A stretch of DNA of 34,984 nt. It comes from Aerococcus sp. HMSC062A02 (GTDB lineage: Bacteria; Bacillota; Bacilli; Lactobacillales; Aerococcaceae). Below are positions 10,408 to 17,795 of the stretch, piece after piece. The notes under the pieces are model-generated. The model ran no database searches and had not been told where the DNA came from. It saw only the letters and a list, made by a program, of their open reading frames with translations. The DNA lies in the NCBI RefSeq assembly GCF_001809535.1, contig NZ_KV797939.1, positions 31,897 to 66,880 of the forward strand, read 5' to 3'. Numbering within the stretch: position 1 is the stretch's first letter; each line of letters begins with the position of its first letter. The position numbers and the translations under genes were made by a program.

Positions 10408-10797
10408 TTAAAGAATATAGGAACCAAAAATAACAAAACCGACAAATATAGCTACTAGGGTCATCAAGAGGACGCTTCCTGCCGCGACATCCTTGATGGT
10501 CTTGACCAAGGGGTGGAAGTGGTCCCCCACCACCAGGTCACAGAGCCATTCCACACTAGTATTGAAGAGTTCAGCCAAAAGGACCAGGCCACAAGCTAGG
10601 GCGAGCAAGGCCCATTCCGTGGGCTTTAAGCCGAGGTATAGGCCCAAAGCCCCCAGCAAGGGAACCATGGCCAGTTGGAAGCGAAAGTTCCGCTCATGGT
10701 GGAGGGCAAAGCGTAGGCCGTCATGGGCATGCCCCAATGCCCCTAGGAAGTGGCGGTTTTTGCCGACTTGTTCCTTATTCTGATCGTTTGAGTCCAT
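10408..10797 (-). CDS. dgkA: Undecaprenol/diacylglycerol kinase
   Basis: Small integral membrane kinase. In Gram-positives this family phosphorylates undecaprenol, feeding lipid carrier to peptidoglycan synthesis. At 129 residues it has three membrane helices (about 41-57, 62-78 and 107-127) and the catalytic signature AELFNTSVE (75-83) followed by KTIKDVAAGSVL (99-110). It overlaps the end of ybeY by 23 bases, so the two are probably translationally coupled. The symbol follows common usage; substrate preference for undecaprenol is known for the family, not visible here. Confidence 0.9.
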   Translation of the reverse strand: MDSNDQNKEQVGKNRHFLGALGHAHDGLRFALHHERNFRFQLAMVPLLGALGLYLGLKPTEWALLALACGLVLLAELFNTSVEWLCDLVVGDHFHPLVKTIKDVAAGSVLLMTLVAIFVGFVIFGSYIL

Positions 10798-11254
10798 AAT
10801 TATCTAGAATCTCTCTTTGCAAAGCAAACATTTCTTTCTCGTCTTCTTCCGTCATATGGTCATAACCATTGAGATGGAGGAAGCCATGGACGGTCAAGAA
10901 GCCAAGTTCACGTTCAAAGCTATGTCCATATTCCTGAGCTTGAGCCTTGACCCGGTCTAAAGAAATGAAGAGGTCCCCTAGTTCATAAGGCATGCCTTCA
11001 GGAAGCTCTAGGATTTCAAATTCATCCGCTACTTCATCATTGATAGCAAAGCTGATCACATCAGTCGGCCGGTCCACACCGCGGTAGGTCTTATTGATCT
11101 GGTGGATCTCTTCATCATCTACGATAGTCACTGACATCTCGGTCTGGTCAGCTAAGTCCAGGTAGTCACTGGCATAGGCTAAGAGCTCTTGGACCATTTG
11201 GCAGTGCTCGGGCTTAAGGGCTTGGGTTTTATCCGTAAATTCAATTGTTAACAT
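10775..11254 (-). CDS. ybeY: Endoribonuclease YbeY, rRNA maturation factor
   Basis: Zinc metalloprotein needed for 16S rRNA 3'-end maturation and ribosome quality control. The 159-residue product has the defining zinc motif HGFLHLNGYDH, with ligands H123, H127 and H133, and the upstream conserved stretch YRGVDRPTDVISF. ATG at 11254 follows AGGTGA. It is 25 bases after phoH and overlaps dgkA by 23 bases. This phoH-ybeY pairing is widely conserved. Confidence 0.96.
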   Translation of the reverse strand: MLTIEFTDKTQALKPEHCQMVQELLAYASDYLDLADQTEMSVTIVDDEEIHQINKTYRGVDRPTDVISFAINDEVADEFEILELPEGMPYELGDLFISLDRVKAQAQEYGHSFERELGFLTVHGFLHLNGYDHMTEEDEKEMFALQREILDNYGLKRSE

Positions 11255-11279
11255 GGCGTCACCTGCTTTTTATTTAATC

Positions 11280-12227
11280 TTAGTTTTCATAGGCTTGTAT
11301 AATGGCAGCCACGACGGGATGGCGGACCACATCCGACGTATCAAAGGAGACAAAGGCAATATCGGAGAGATCTTGCAGCTTGTGCTGGGCATCGATCAGA
11401 CCAGACTTGACGCCGCGCGGAAGGTCAATCTGAGTCCGGTCCCCGTTGACAATCATCTTGGAGCCGAAGCCGAGACGGGTTAAAAACATCTTCATCTGGG
11501 CAATGGTTGTATTTTGTGCCTCATCGAGGATGACAAAGGCGTCGTCCAGGGTCCGTCCCCGCATGTAAGCCAGGGGTGCAATCTCAATGACCCCACGCTC
11601 GATCAATCGCTCGGTCTGCTCCACACCATAAATGGCGTAGAGGGCGTCATAGATAGGCCGGAGATATGGGTCGACCTTCTCTTTCAAGTCGCCAGGCAAG
11701 AAGCCCAGGCTCTCCCCTGCTTCAACGGCAGGCCGGGTCAGAACAAGACGTTTGACTTCCCCTTTTCTCAGGGCAGATACAGCCAGGACCACAGCTAGAT
11801 AGGTCTTCCCAGTCCCTGCTGGTCCAACCCCGAAAGTTACCGGATGCTTCTTCACCGCATCGACATAGCGCTTCTGACCGGCTGACTTGGCTCGAATCTC
11901 CTTACCGTCATAAGTTTTCCCAATCGCTTCATCGTAGAGGTTGACAAAGTAAGACAGGGTCCCCTTCTTGGCCATCTTGATAGCGGTCACGATATCAGCT
12001 TCTTCAAGCATCTGGCCCTTGAGCAGTAGGCCTTCTAGCGTCTTGATTAAATCAATAATCTGCGGGCCTTCCTCCCCCTTCACCACGACCTCATTTCCGC
12101 GGGCAAAGACTTCTGCCTCAAAGCTCCGCTCCAAGAAAGCTAAATGGCGGTCCTGGCTGCCAAAAATTTGTTGGGCAATGTCTGGATGATCAATCTGGTA
12201 AGTGTATGTCGCATCTGCTGCTGTCAA
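11280..12227 (-). CDS. phoH: PhoH-like ATPase
   Basis: Cytoplasmic P-loop ATPase, thought to act on RNA; its exact role is unsettled. The 315-residue product has a KH-like N-terminal part, then Walker A GPAGTGKT (135-142) and Walker B FVILDEAQN (231-239), as in PhoH/PhoL proteins. The start is TTG at 12227, ten bases after AAGGAGG; a nearby GTG meets a stop and the nearby ATG is out of frame. It is first in the phoH-ybeY-dgkA-era-recO operon and has a TATACT -10 box at 12261-12266. Confidence 0.94.
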   Translation of the reverse strand: MTAADATYTYQIDHPDIAQQIFGSQDRHLAFLERSFEAEVFARGNEVVVKGEEGPQIIDLIKTLEGLLLKGQMLEEADIVTAIKMAKKGTLSYFVNLYDEAIGKTYDGKEIRAKSAGQKRYVDAVKKHPVTFGVGPAGTGKTYLAVVLAVSALRKGEVKRLVLTRPAVEAGESLGFLPGDLKEKVDPYLRPIYDALYAIYGVEQTERLIERGVIEIAPLAYMRGRTLDDAFVILDEAQNTTIAQMKMFLTRLGFGSKMIVNGDRTQIDLPRGVKSGLIDAQHKLQDLSDIAFVSFDTSDVVRHPVVAAIIQAYEN

Positions 12228-12260
12228 ATGTGCACGGCCTCCTTCTTCTATTTACTTCAA

Positions 12261-12269
12261 AGTATACCA
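12261..12269 (-). promoter_or_regulatory. Extended -10 promoter of phoH
   Basis: The minus strand reads TGGTATACT, an extended -10 box, 34 bases before the phoH TTG. I see no good -35 at the usual distance. Confidence 0.5.
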
Positions 12270-12315
12270 AATATCCGCCTAAAATACGAATGAAATTAAG
12301 TCATCAGCCTGAGCA

Positions 12316-12349
12316 AAGAAAAAAGCTGGAAGAAGAGCTCCAGCTTTCT
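12316..12349 (-). terminator. Intrinsic terminator of rpsU-yqeY
   Basis: On the minus strand AAAGCTGGA and TCCAGCTTT form a stem around a short loop, followed by a T run. It lies 27 bases after the yqeY stop and separates rpsU-yqeY from phoH. Confidence 0.85.
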
Positions 12350-12375
12350 TTTGGCAGTTGACCTGCCTTTTGGAA

Positions 12376-12819
12376 TTATTTTAATAATTCTTTGACGACT
12401 TGTTGAATTTCTGCCCCCGCAGCCTGCCCTTTCATGCGAGCAACTGCCTGGCCCATTACCTTACCAAAGTCAGCTTTGGATTGGGCATTAGTATCTTGGA
12501 TAAGATCCTTAACTACTGCTTCAATCTCATCGCGGTTTAATTGCTTAGGTAAATACTTTTCAACATAGCCTAGTTCAGCTTCAGTCTTCTCAGCCAAGTC
12601 TTCGCGACCGGCTGCCCGAAATTCCGAAATCGAGTCCTTGCGTTGCTTCAACTCACGAGAAAGCACGGTCATTTCCTGGTCCTCAGTTAAAGATCCGCCT
12701 TCGTTGATTTCTTCGTTTTGAACTGAACCCTTAAGCATTCTCAAGACAGATAAGGCTGTCTTATCTTTAGCTTTCATGGCTTGTTTGATATCTTGATTTA
12801 ATTCATCAATAAGTGCCAT
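12376..12819 (-). CDS. yqeY: GatB/YqeY domain protein
   Basis: A 147-residue helical protein of the YqeY family, related to the tail domain of the GatB amidotransferase subunit. It begins MALIDELNQDIKQAMKAKDK and carries the typical YVEKYLPKQL and DFGKVMG segments. Molecular function is not established; a tRNA-related role is suspected from GatB. AGGAGG stands before the ATG at 12819. It follows rpsU by 30 bases, an arrangement seen across Firmicutes, and is closed by an intrinsic terminator. Confidence 0.92.
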   Translation of the reverse strand: MALIDELNQDIKQAMKAKDKTALSVLRMLKGSVQNEEINEGGSLTEDQEMTVLSRELKQRKDSISEFRAAGREDLAEKTEAELGYVEKYLPKQLNRDEIEAVVKDLIQDTNAQSKADFGKVMGQAVARMKGQAAGAEIQQVVKELLK

Positions 12820-12849
12820 GAATTCGCCTCCTATCAGCTCATATATAAA

Positions 12850-13023
12850 TTAGTATTTACGTTTACGAGCAGCTTCCGATTTTTTCTTACGACGAACTGA
12901 TGGTTTTTCGTAATATTCACGTTTGCGTGCTTCTTGTAAAGTACCTGACTTAGAAACCGTGCGTTTGAAGCGACGAAGAGCATCATCGAGAGATTCGTTT
13001 TTACGAACTACAGTTTTTGACAT
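12850..13023 (-). CDS. rpsU: 30S ribosomal protein S21
   Basis: A 57-residue basic protein of the small ribosomal subunit that helps mRNA selection. It begins [20 protein letters not shown] and ends in the lysine/arginine-rich tail typical of S21. The frame stays open 29 codons further upstream, but the ATG at 13023 follows GGGGAGG and matches the family start, and the upstream part overlaps the promoter and leader. It is first in a two-gene unit with yqeY. Confidence 0.97.
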   Translation of the reverse strand: MSKTVVRKNESLDDALRRFKRTVSKSGTLQEARKREYYEKPSVRRKKKSEAARKRKY

Positions 13024-13052
13024 GAACAATACCTCCCCTCGTTTCAACCTGT

Positions 13053-13071
13053 CATTTTCCCATTGAAAATG
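13053..13071 (-). other. Small hairpin in the rpsU leader
   Basis: CATTTTC and GAAAATG form a 7-bp perfect inverted repeat with a 5-base loop, about 30 bases before the rpsU start. It lies just upstream of the ribosome binding site. A feedback site for S21 is conceivable but nothing proves it. Confidence 0.35.
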
Positions 13072-13081
13072 TACATCGTTC

Positions 13082-13110
13082 ATTATAGCTTTTTTCTTCT
13101 CTGCCGTCAA
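13082..13110 (-). promoter_or_regulatory. rpsU-yqeY promoter
   Basis: The minus strand shows TTGACG (13105-13110), a 17-base spacer and a perfect TATAAT (13082-13087), about 60 bases before the rpsU ATG. This is among the best consensus promoters of the window and fits a ribosomal protein gene. Confidence 0.8.
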
Positions 13111-13176
13111 TTTTTACTTGAAGTTTTTTTCAAAACAGCGATTATTCCTTTTATTACAACAATTTTGAAGGCATTA

Positions 13177-13185
13177 TGTTATAAT
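13177..13185 (+). promoter_or_regulatory. Extended -10 promoter of the first kdgT
   Basis: TGTTATAAT is a full extended -10 box, 36 bases before the likely start at 13222. TTACAA at 13154-13159 is too far (20 bases) to be a sure -35. Confidence 0.55.
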
Positions 13186-13221
13186 TAATTAAAAATATAG
13201 TGATAGAAATGAGAGATGGAC

Positions 13222-14187
13222 ATGTTTAAATTGATGAAAAATGTACCGGGCGGTCTGCTCCTAGTCCCGATGCTGATCAGCGCTCTTTTTTGTACCTTCT
13301 TCCCCGGCCTTTTTGAAATTGGTGGGGCAACGGAGGCCCTCTTTACCTCGAAAGGTTTGAACTATATTATTGGTTTTGCCTGCTTGTGTTCCGGCACAAC
13401 TCTCAAGCTCAATACCATCCGGGTAGTCCTCAAAAAAGAAGGGATTTTGATCCTCTGTAAAATTATTCTGAATGTTCTACTGGGCTTTCTCTTCTTCAAG
13501 TTCTTTGGTTTGCCAGGTATCTTCGGCATCTCTGCCATTGCCTATATTACAACTATCGCATCGACAAACCCCTCCCTCTTCTTAGCCTTAGAAGAAGAAT
13601 ACGGGACGGAAAGCGACTCAGCTGCTTTTGGTTTACTTGCTGTTCTCTGTACGCCAGCTTATCCCATGTTAGTTTTCTCTGTTTCCCAAGCAACGCCTAT
13701 TAACTGGATGCCGATTATTTCAACCTTGATTCCAGTTATCCTCGGGGTCATCATCGGCAATACCGACCAGAAATTGGCCGACTTCCTCAAGCCTGGGGCG
13801 GCCCTCTCCCTTCCTTTCATGGGTTGGGCTTTCGGAGCTAATATTAACCTGGTCAATGCCCTCAAAGCGGGCGGCCAAGGGATCCTTCTCACTCTCCTCT
13901 TCTACATTCCAATGGTTGTGATCTTAGTCCTCGTTGAACGCTATGTCTTAAAGAAGGATGGCGTAACTTCTCTCGCCATGTCGACCATCGCCGGGATGTC
14001 AGTCTCTGTTCCAGCCTTAATTGGGGCGACCAATCCGGCCTACCAAGCCTATGTGGATGCAGCAACCGCCCAAATTGCCTTCGGGGTTGTGATTTCAAGT
14101 ATCCTCACCCCAATTATTGCTAAACGGCTCTTTGGTCACCCCGGTCAAGATCAACATACGGAGCTCAAAGAAGCAAAAAAAGTCTAA
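13222..14187 (+). CDS. kdgT: 2-keto-3-deoxygluconate permease (KdgT family), copy 1
   Basis: Predicted inner-membrane carrier for 2-keto-3-deoxygluconate, a breakdown product of pectin or glycosaminoglycan uronates; the family is described as proton symport. The 321-residue product is strongly hydrophobic with about ten membrane segments and family motifs NYIIGFACLCSGTTL and IAGMSVSVPALIGATNP. I prefer the ATG at 13222 to that at 13216: GAGAG then has proper spacing, and MFKLMKNVPGGLLLVPM lines up residue by residue with the start of the second copy at 33795. It is monocistronic, with a strong terminator, and converges on the GH3 gene. No KDG kinase or aldolase is near, so the real substrate is open. 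Confidence 0.85.
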   Translation: MFKLMKNVPGGLLLVPMLISALFCTFFPGLFEIGGATEALFTSKGLNYIIGFACLCSGTTLKLNTIRVVLKKEGILILCKIILNVLLGFLFFKFFGLPGIFGISAIAYITTIASTNPSLFLALEEEYGTESDSAAFGLLAVLCTPAYPMLVFSVSQATPINWMPIISTLIPVILGVIIGNTDQKLADFLKPGAALSLPFMGWAFGANINLVNALKAGGQGILLTLLFYIPMVVILVLVERYVLKKDGVTSLAMSTIAGMSVSVPALIGATNPAYQAYVDAATAQIAFGVVISSILTPIIAKRLFGHPGQDQHTELKEAKKV

Positions 14188-14199
14188 ATGAAGTAAGCA

Positions 14200-14240
14200 A
14201 AGGCTCCCCGTCACTCAATTGACGGGGAGCCTTTTTGTTA
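14200..14240 (+). terminator. Strong intrinsic terminator of the first kdgT
   Basis: AGGCTCCCCGTCA and TGACGGGGAGCCT form a 13-bp perfect stem with a six-base loop, followed by TTTT. It starts 12 bases after the stop codon. Read on the minus strand it has a weaker T run and might also stop GH3 transcripts, for which I see no other terminator in 14241-14388. Confidence 0.92.
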
Positions 14241-14388
14241 TCAATTAATCTTTTCCTATCAGCGTGCTGGGCATCCATTGGTCTTTTAAAGCTACTTATT
14301 AAAGATTTAGAGAACTAAGAACAAGTCTAGCCCTCTGCTAGCCTATGCCTTAGGCGCTTACCACCTATAGTAGCCACCAGGCACACTC

Positions 14389-16539
14389 TTAATCTTCAAT
14401 GGTGAAGTTAAAGCTAGCGCTATTGTCTTCGCTGGAGGTGCCGACGTAGAGGGTAAAGTCACCATTTGGAATCACAAAATCATGGGCGCCCCGATCCCAT
14501 ACGGATAGCGGATGGTGACTTGCCTTAGGATCGATAGTGATGGAGATGGCTTTTGAATGGCCAGCTTCTAGCTGAACCTTTTGGAAGGCGATCAAGCGCT
14601 TAGGTGGCTGTTGGTCTTGTGGGATGCCAAGGTAAACTTGGACCACTTCGGCCCCGTCACGATCGCCGGTATTGCTGACGGTAGCTGTGACTTCAAAAGC
14701 TGCATCCTTAGCTTGGTCTTCTGTCCGCTTCAACTCGACATCTGTCACTTCAAAGTCGGTATAGGACAAACCGTAGCCGAAGGGGAAGAGCGGTTCGATG
14801 TCATTGGCTTGGTACCAGCGATAGCCCATCTCAAGCCCTTCTGAGTAACGGATAACAGGATAGCCGTCCCCTTCATCAACACCCGGATGGCGTTCAGGAT
14901 GGTCGTAGTAGAGCAAGTCTTCTTCGCGCTTAGCATAAGTGGTTGGCACCTTACCTGAAGGATTAGCTAAACCAAAGATCAAGTCAGCTGCCACATGGCC
15001 ATCTTCTGTCCCCTGGTTCCAGGTTTCAAGGACCGTGTGGGCGTCGTCAATCCAAGGCATGAGGACGGGCGTGGAATCTTTTAGGACTAAGATGCTTTGG
15101 GAATTAACTGCAAGGAGCTGTTCCACCATGATATCTTGTTGGTTAGGCAGACTCGGTTTGGCCAGGTCAAAGCCTTCAGAAGCCACAATTCCTGCCATAA
15201 TAATGACCAAGTCAGCCTCTTTAGCCTTTGCCAGGGCCTCTTCAATATTAGAGAGATTATCTGCTACGATTACGGTCTCGAGCTCAGTCTTAGCACCTAG
15301 GTCACTCAGAACATCTTTCAAACCGTCTTCAGGTTTAACTGTATAGATTGGTTCAACCTTGGAAGAACCCCCACCCCCATTGCAGGCTTGGCCAGCGAAT
15401 TTTTCTTGACCGACCAAGAGGATGTGGTCGTAGTCAGCAGGTTCCACAGGTAAAAGCTTCTTATCGTTCTTGAGCAAGACAGCTGAAGCTTGACCGATCT
15501 TACGAGCGCGTTCGCCATGGCCCTTAGCATCGATTTCACCAGGATTATATTCCCAATCGAACTGGTTGAAGCGGAACATTTGGGTAAAGCGACGGATAAG
15601 AGCCCGGTCAATAGTCTTTTCTTCCAGGCTTTGGTCTTCAAGGGCCGCCTTGATATTGTCTTCATTGAACCACTTGGCATCAGGCATCTCCAAGTCTAGT
15701 CCAGCGTTGAGCGAAGGGGCAGCTGATCGGGTAGACCAGAAGTCGGACTGAACATAGCCCTCAAAGTCCCATTCATGGCGAAGAATTTCGGTTAGGGTTT
15801 CCCGGTATTCCGTCCCATAGACCCCACGGATCCGGTTGTAAGAGCTCATAATTGAAGAAATTTTGCCGTCTTTCACTAACATTTCAAAGGGCAGCAAGTA
15901 GAGCTCCCGCATGACTTGATCGGAAGCTTCCACGCTGTGGCGGAAGCGTTCATCTTCCTGGTCGTTGAGGACGAAGTGTTTACCCATAGCGATCACATCA
16001 TGGTTCTGGATAGCCTTGGTCACTTCTACCCCCATGCGTCCACTGAGATAAGGATCTTCTGAGAAGTATTCGAAGTTCCGACCTGAAATGGGCAGGCGGT
16101 GAAGACAAACAGCTGGCCCTTCCAAGACATGTTGGCCCAGGGTCCGAGTCTCACTCCCAATAATATCCCCATATTCATAGGCTAACTGGGGATCGAAGGA
16201 AGCCGCCACCCCGATAGTCATCGGCAGGGCAGTCGCCTTGGGGCTCGGATAGCCATCCCCCATGCCCACGCCTACTGGGCCATTGGTCACCCGCATGCGG
16301 GGGATTGAAAATTCTTCATTCTCTTTAACATGGCGTTCCACCCGCAATTGGGTCATCTGTTCTTCATATTCTTCTTCGGATAAATTCTGCATGGCTTCCA
16401 TATCAATGTTGTAGATGTTGATGGTCTTCATGCCACCGTGCAATTGCCCAATCTTATCTTCTAAAGGCATGGCAGCGACCAGGGCTTCTGCTCGCTCCTT
16501 AGGCGACTTGGAGTCGTCTAACCAAACTTGTTCTGTCAT
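14389..16539 (-). CDS. Glycoside hydrolase family 3, beta-glucosidase-like
   Basis: Predicted retaining exo-glycosidase releasing terminal beta-linked sugars. The 716-residue product has no signal peptide or anchor, so it should be cytoplasmic. Three domains are visible: GH3 N-terminal barrel with GKHF (187-190) and the nucleophile region GYVQSDF (D266; many relatives have SDW), GH3 C-terminal domain with SEGFD (candidate acid/base E455), and a fibronectin-III-like end after about residue 600 with PFGYGLSYTDF before it. The start ATG at 16539 follows AAGGAGA; the frame is open 18 codons upstream but that covers the promoter. Exact sugar specificity cannot be read from sequence. No sugar PTS or other catabolic gene flanks it. 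Confidence 0.88.
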   Translation of the reverse strand: MTEQVWLDDSKSPKERAEALVAAMPLEDKIGQLHGGMKTINIYNIDMEAMQNLSEEEYEEQMTQLRVERHVKENEEFSIPRMRVTNGPVGVGMGDGYPSPKATALPMTIGVAASFDPQLAYEYGDIIGSETRTLGQHVLEGPAVCLHRLPISGRNFEYFSEDPYLSGRMGVEVTKAIQNHDVIAMGKHFVLNDQEDERFRHSVEASDQVMRELYLLPFEMLVKDGKISSIMSSYNRIRGVYGTEYRETLTEILRHEWDFEGYVQSDFWSTRSAAPSLNAGLDLEMPDAKWFNEDNIKAALEDQSLEEKTIDRALIRRFTQMFRFNQFDWEYNPGEIDAKGHGERARKIGQASAVLLKNDKKLLPVEPADYDHILLVGQEKFAGQACNGGGGSSKVEPIYTVKPEDGLKDVLSDLGAKTELETVIVADNLSNIEEALAKAKEADLVIIMAGIVASEGFDLAKPSLPNQQDIMVEQLLAVNSQSILVLKDSTPVLMPWIDDAHTVLETWNQGTEDGHVAADLIFGLANPSGKVPTTYAKREEDLLYYDHPERHPGVDEGDGYPVIRYSEGLEMGYRWYQANDIEPLFPFGYGLSYTDFEVTDVELKRTEDQAKDAAFEVTATVSNTGDRDGAEVVQVYLGIPQDQQPPKRLIAFQKVQLEAGHSKAISITIDPKASHHPLSVWDRGAHDFVIPNGDFTLYVGTSSEDNSASFNFTIED

Positions 16540-16572
16540 TTTCGCATCTCCTTTTCCAATTATGATAGTTTC

Positions 16573-16581
16573 ATTATAACA
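16573..16581 (-). promoter_or_regulatory. Extended -10 promoter of the GH3 gene
   Basis: The minus strand reads TGTTATAAT about 34 bases before the ATG at 16539. The -35 region is poor. The box is identical to that of kdgT copy 1, zur and fhs. Confidence 0.55.
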
Positions 16582-16643
16582 CTCAATAGTCATAAATTAA
16601 TAAAGAAAGCCATTTCCTGACAGAATCTTAAGCTGTTAAAAAA

Positions 16644-16756
16644 GAGTGTGACAAAAGTCGTTCAGGGCTGAACCACTGGAGCGAACTATGTCCAATCGTT
16701 TGCAAACGATTGGACATAGTTCGTGAAGTGGATGTCAGGTCTGACTTTTGGAACAG
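16644..16756 (+). repeat. Structured intergenic repeat, copy R5, with a 42-bp perfect palindrome
   Basis: The left arm GAGTGTGACAAAAGTCGTTCAG (16644-16665) resembles the arms of R1 and R2. CAAAAGTC (16652-16659) pairs with GACTTTTG (16743-16750), and CCACT with AGTGG. The core at 16682-16723 is a perfect 42-base palindrome centred on TGCA. Each arm also holds a mini-hairpin (TTCAG-gg-CTGAA; GTCAG-gt-CTGAC). The next pair outside the palindrome (G/T) is a wobble only in plus-strand RNA, in line with the arm orientation. It fills much of the 367-base gap between the GH3 start and the small membrane gene. Confidence 0.8.
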
Positions 16757-16782
16757 ATCTTTGAAAAAAGTTCGTTTTTTAA

Positions 16783-16816
16783 AAAGAGGTTGGAACTTTT
16801 TTGTCCCAGTCTCTTT
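16783..16816 (-). terminator. Imperfect hairpin, probable terminator of the zur / small membrane gene side
   Basis: AAAGAG...CTGG and CCA...CTCTTT arms surround a six-base A/T loop; read on the minus strand the stem is followed by TTTTT. It lies about 90 bases after the small membrane protein gene. In plus-strand RNA it pairs even better (13 of 14 with G-U pairs), so it may be part of the neighbouring repeat. Confidence 0.5.
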
Positions 16817-16906
16817 AAATTTCTTAAACAAAAATAAAGTCTGAATTTAAGTTCTAAATGAGATTTACTGTTATGAGCTAAAGGAGCAAAAGGCAACAGC
16901 TGTTAA

Positions 16907-17086
16907 TTAATTTTTCCTGCTATTCTTTCTGATATCGCCTTCTGCTAGGGCCATCAAACCCCCACTAGCCAAGATAACAATTAGCCCAAAGATAAAATTG
17001 ACAATTTTATCTTGAAAAAAGGGCGATCCGAAAATCAACAGACCAAGTACAATCACTAGCACAAAAGCATGGTATTTATTTTTCAT
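16907..17086 (-). CDS. Small two-helix membrane protein, unknown function
   Basis: A 59-residue product beginning MKNKYHAFVLVIVLG. Two hydrophobic helices (about 8-24 and 32-51) are separated by the short charged stretch FFQDK, and the tail IRKNSRKN is basic, so the C-terminus probably faces the cytoplasm. I start it at ATG 17086, five bases after GGGGGTGG; a GTG three codons upstream would overlap that site. It follows zur by 142 bases on the same strand. I do not recognise the family. Size, helices and a good ribosome binding site make it a believable gene, not a proven one. Confidence 0.6.
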   Translation of the reverse strand: MKNKYHAFVLVIVLGLLIFGSPFFQDKIVNFIFGLIVILASGGLMALAEGDIRKNSRKN

Positions 17087-17228
17087 GTCAACCACCCCCT
17101 GGATTTTTATGACTTCTATTATCTACGCTTTCAAAGAATTAAAGCTAAAATGAAGAGTCAGAAATAGAAGCCGTCTAGCTTTTCCATTTGATTGTGACTC
17201 CTCAAGCCTTTAGTCCTGAATTTCCCTC

Positions 17229-17666
17229 TTATTTCTTTTGCTTACTGCAGTCTGCGCACAGGCCCATAATCTTGAAATCGTGGCTGTGGATTTCGGCGCC
17301 GGGCACCTGGTCGGAGAAGAAATCCAAGGGGCACATTTCAAGCGGGAAAGCGCGGCCGCAGTTCTCACAGATGAAGTGGTGGTGGTGGCCAATTTCAGGG
17401 TCGCAGTGCTTGCGGAATAACATTTCCCCGTTCACATCAGTTTCTTCTAAGAAATGAAAGTCACTGAAGAGCTTCAGGTTGCGGTAGATGGTGTCGAAGC
17501 TCATCCCCGGATACTTGTCTTCCATAGCCTGTTGGACTTCTTTAGCGGTCAAATACTGGCCCTCTGCTTGGTCAAAAGCCGCTAAGAGATCAGCCCGTCT
17601 TTGGGTATACTTGTAGCCCGCATCTTTGAGTTCATCCATGGACTCCGTCACAAAATTTGTCATCAT
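17229..17666 (-). CDS. zur: Fur-family zinc uptake repressor, Zur-like
   Basis: Dimeric metalloregulator that represses zinc uptake genes when zinc is plentiful. The 145-residue product has the Fur layout: winged helix (1-85, with GYKYTQRR and YPGMSFDTIYRNL) and dimerisation domain with HHHH (94-97) and two CxxC pairs (C100/C103, C137/C140) for structural zinc. Wording of FDTIYRNL, HHHHFIC and ESCP/EMCP regions resembles Bacillus Zur more than PerR or Fur, as I recall those sequences. ATG at 17666 follows AAGGGGG; an ATG one codon on is also possible. A PerR role cannot be fully excluded. No palindromic Zur box is evident near its own promoter. Confidence 0.82.
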   Translation of the reverse strand: MMTNFVTESMDELKDAGYKYTQRRADLLAAFDQAEGQYLTAKEVQQAMEDKYPGMSFDTIYRNLKLFSDFHFLEETDVNGEMLFRKHCDPEIGHHHHFICENCGRAFPLEMCPLDFFSDQVPGAEIHSHDFKIMGLCADCSKQKK

Positions 17667-17684
17667 TAAGCCCCCTTTTGTGAC

Positions 17685-17695
17685 CTGATTATAAC
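17685..17695 (-). promoter_or_regulatory. Extended -10 promoter of zur
   Basis: The minus strand contains TGTTATAAT about 20 bases before the zur start codon, giving a short leader. No good -35 is seen. Confidence 0.5.
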
Positions 17696-17757
17696 ACAGG
17701 ATAGGCTTAGATGACTAATAATTCATTTGTCTTAGGCTGGGCCCGGCTCCTCAGCTA

Positions 17758-17766
17758 TGCTATAAT
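17758..17766 (+). promoter_or_regulatory. Extended -10 promoter of ppsR
   Basis: TGCTATAAT stands 29 bases before the ATG at 17796. The -35 region is GC-rich and matches poorly. Confidence 0.55.
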
Positions 17767-17795
17767 GGGGCCACTATCAATGGAGGGTGAAGTCT

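Noticed and set aside
12850-13110. A longer rpsU frame with 29 extra N-terminal residues
   Set aside because: The added part lies over the promoter and leader, and the S21 family starts at the ATG at 13023 behind a strong ribosome binding site.
14241-14388. GAGTGTG directly after the GH3 stop codon on the minus strand, with small inverted repeats (GCCTA/TAGGC, CTAGC/GCTAG)
   Set aside because: Only seven bases resemble the repeat family; the CAAGAG part of the arm and the right end are missing. Chance is likely, so it is not listed as a copy.
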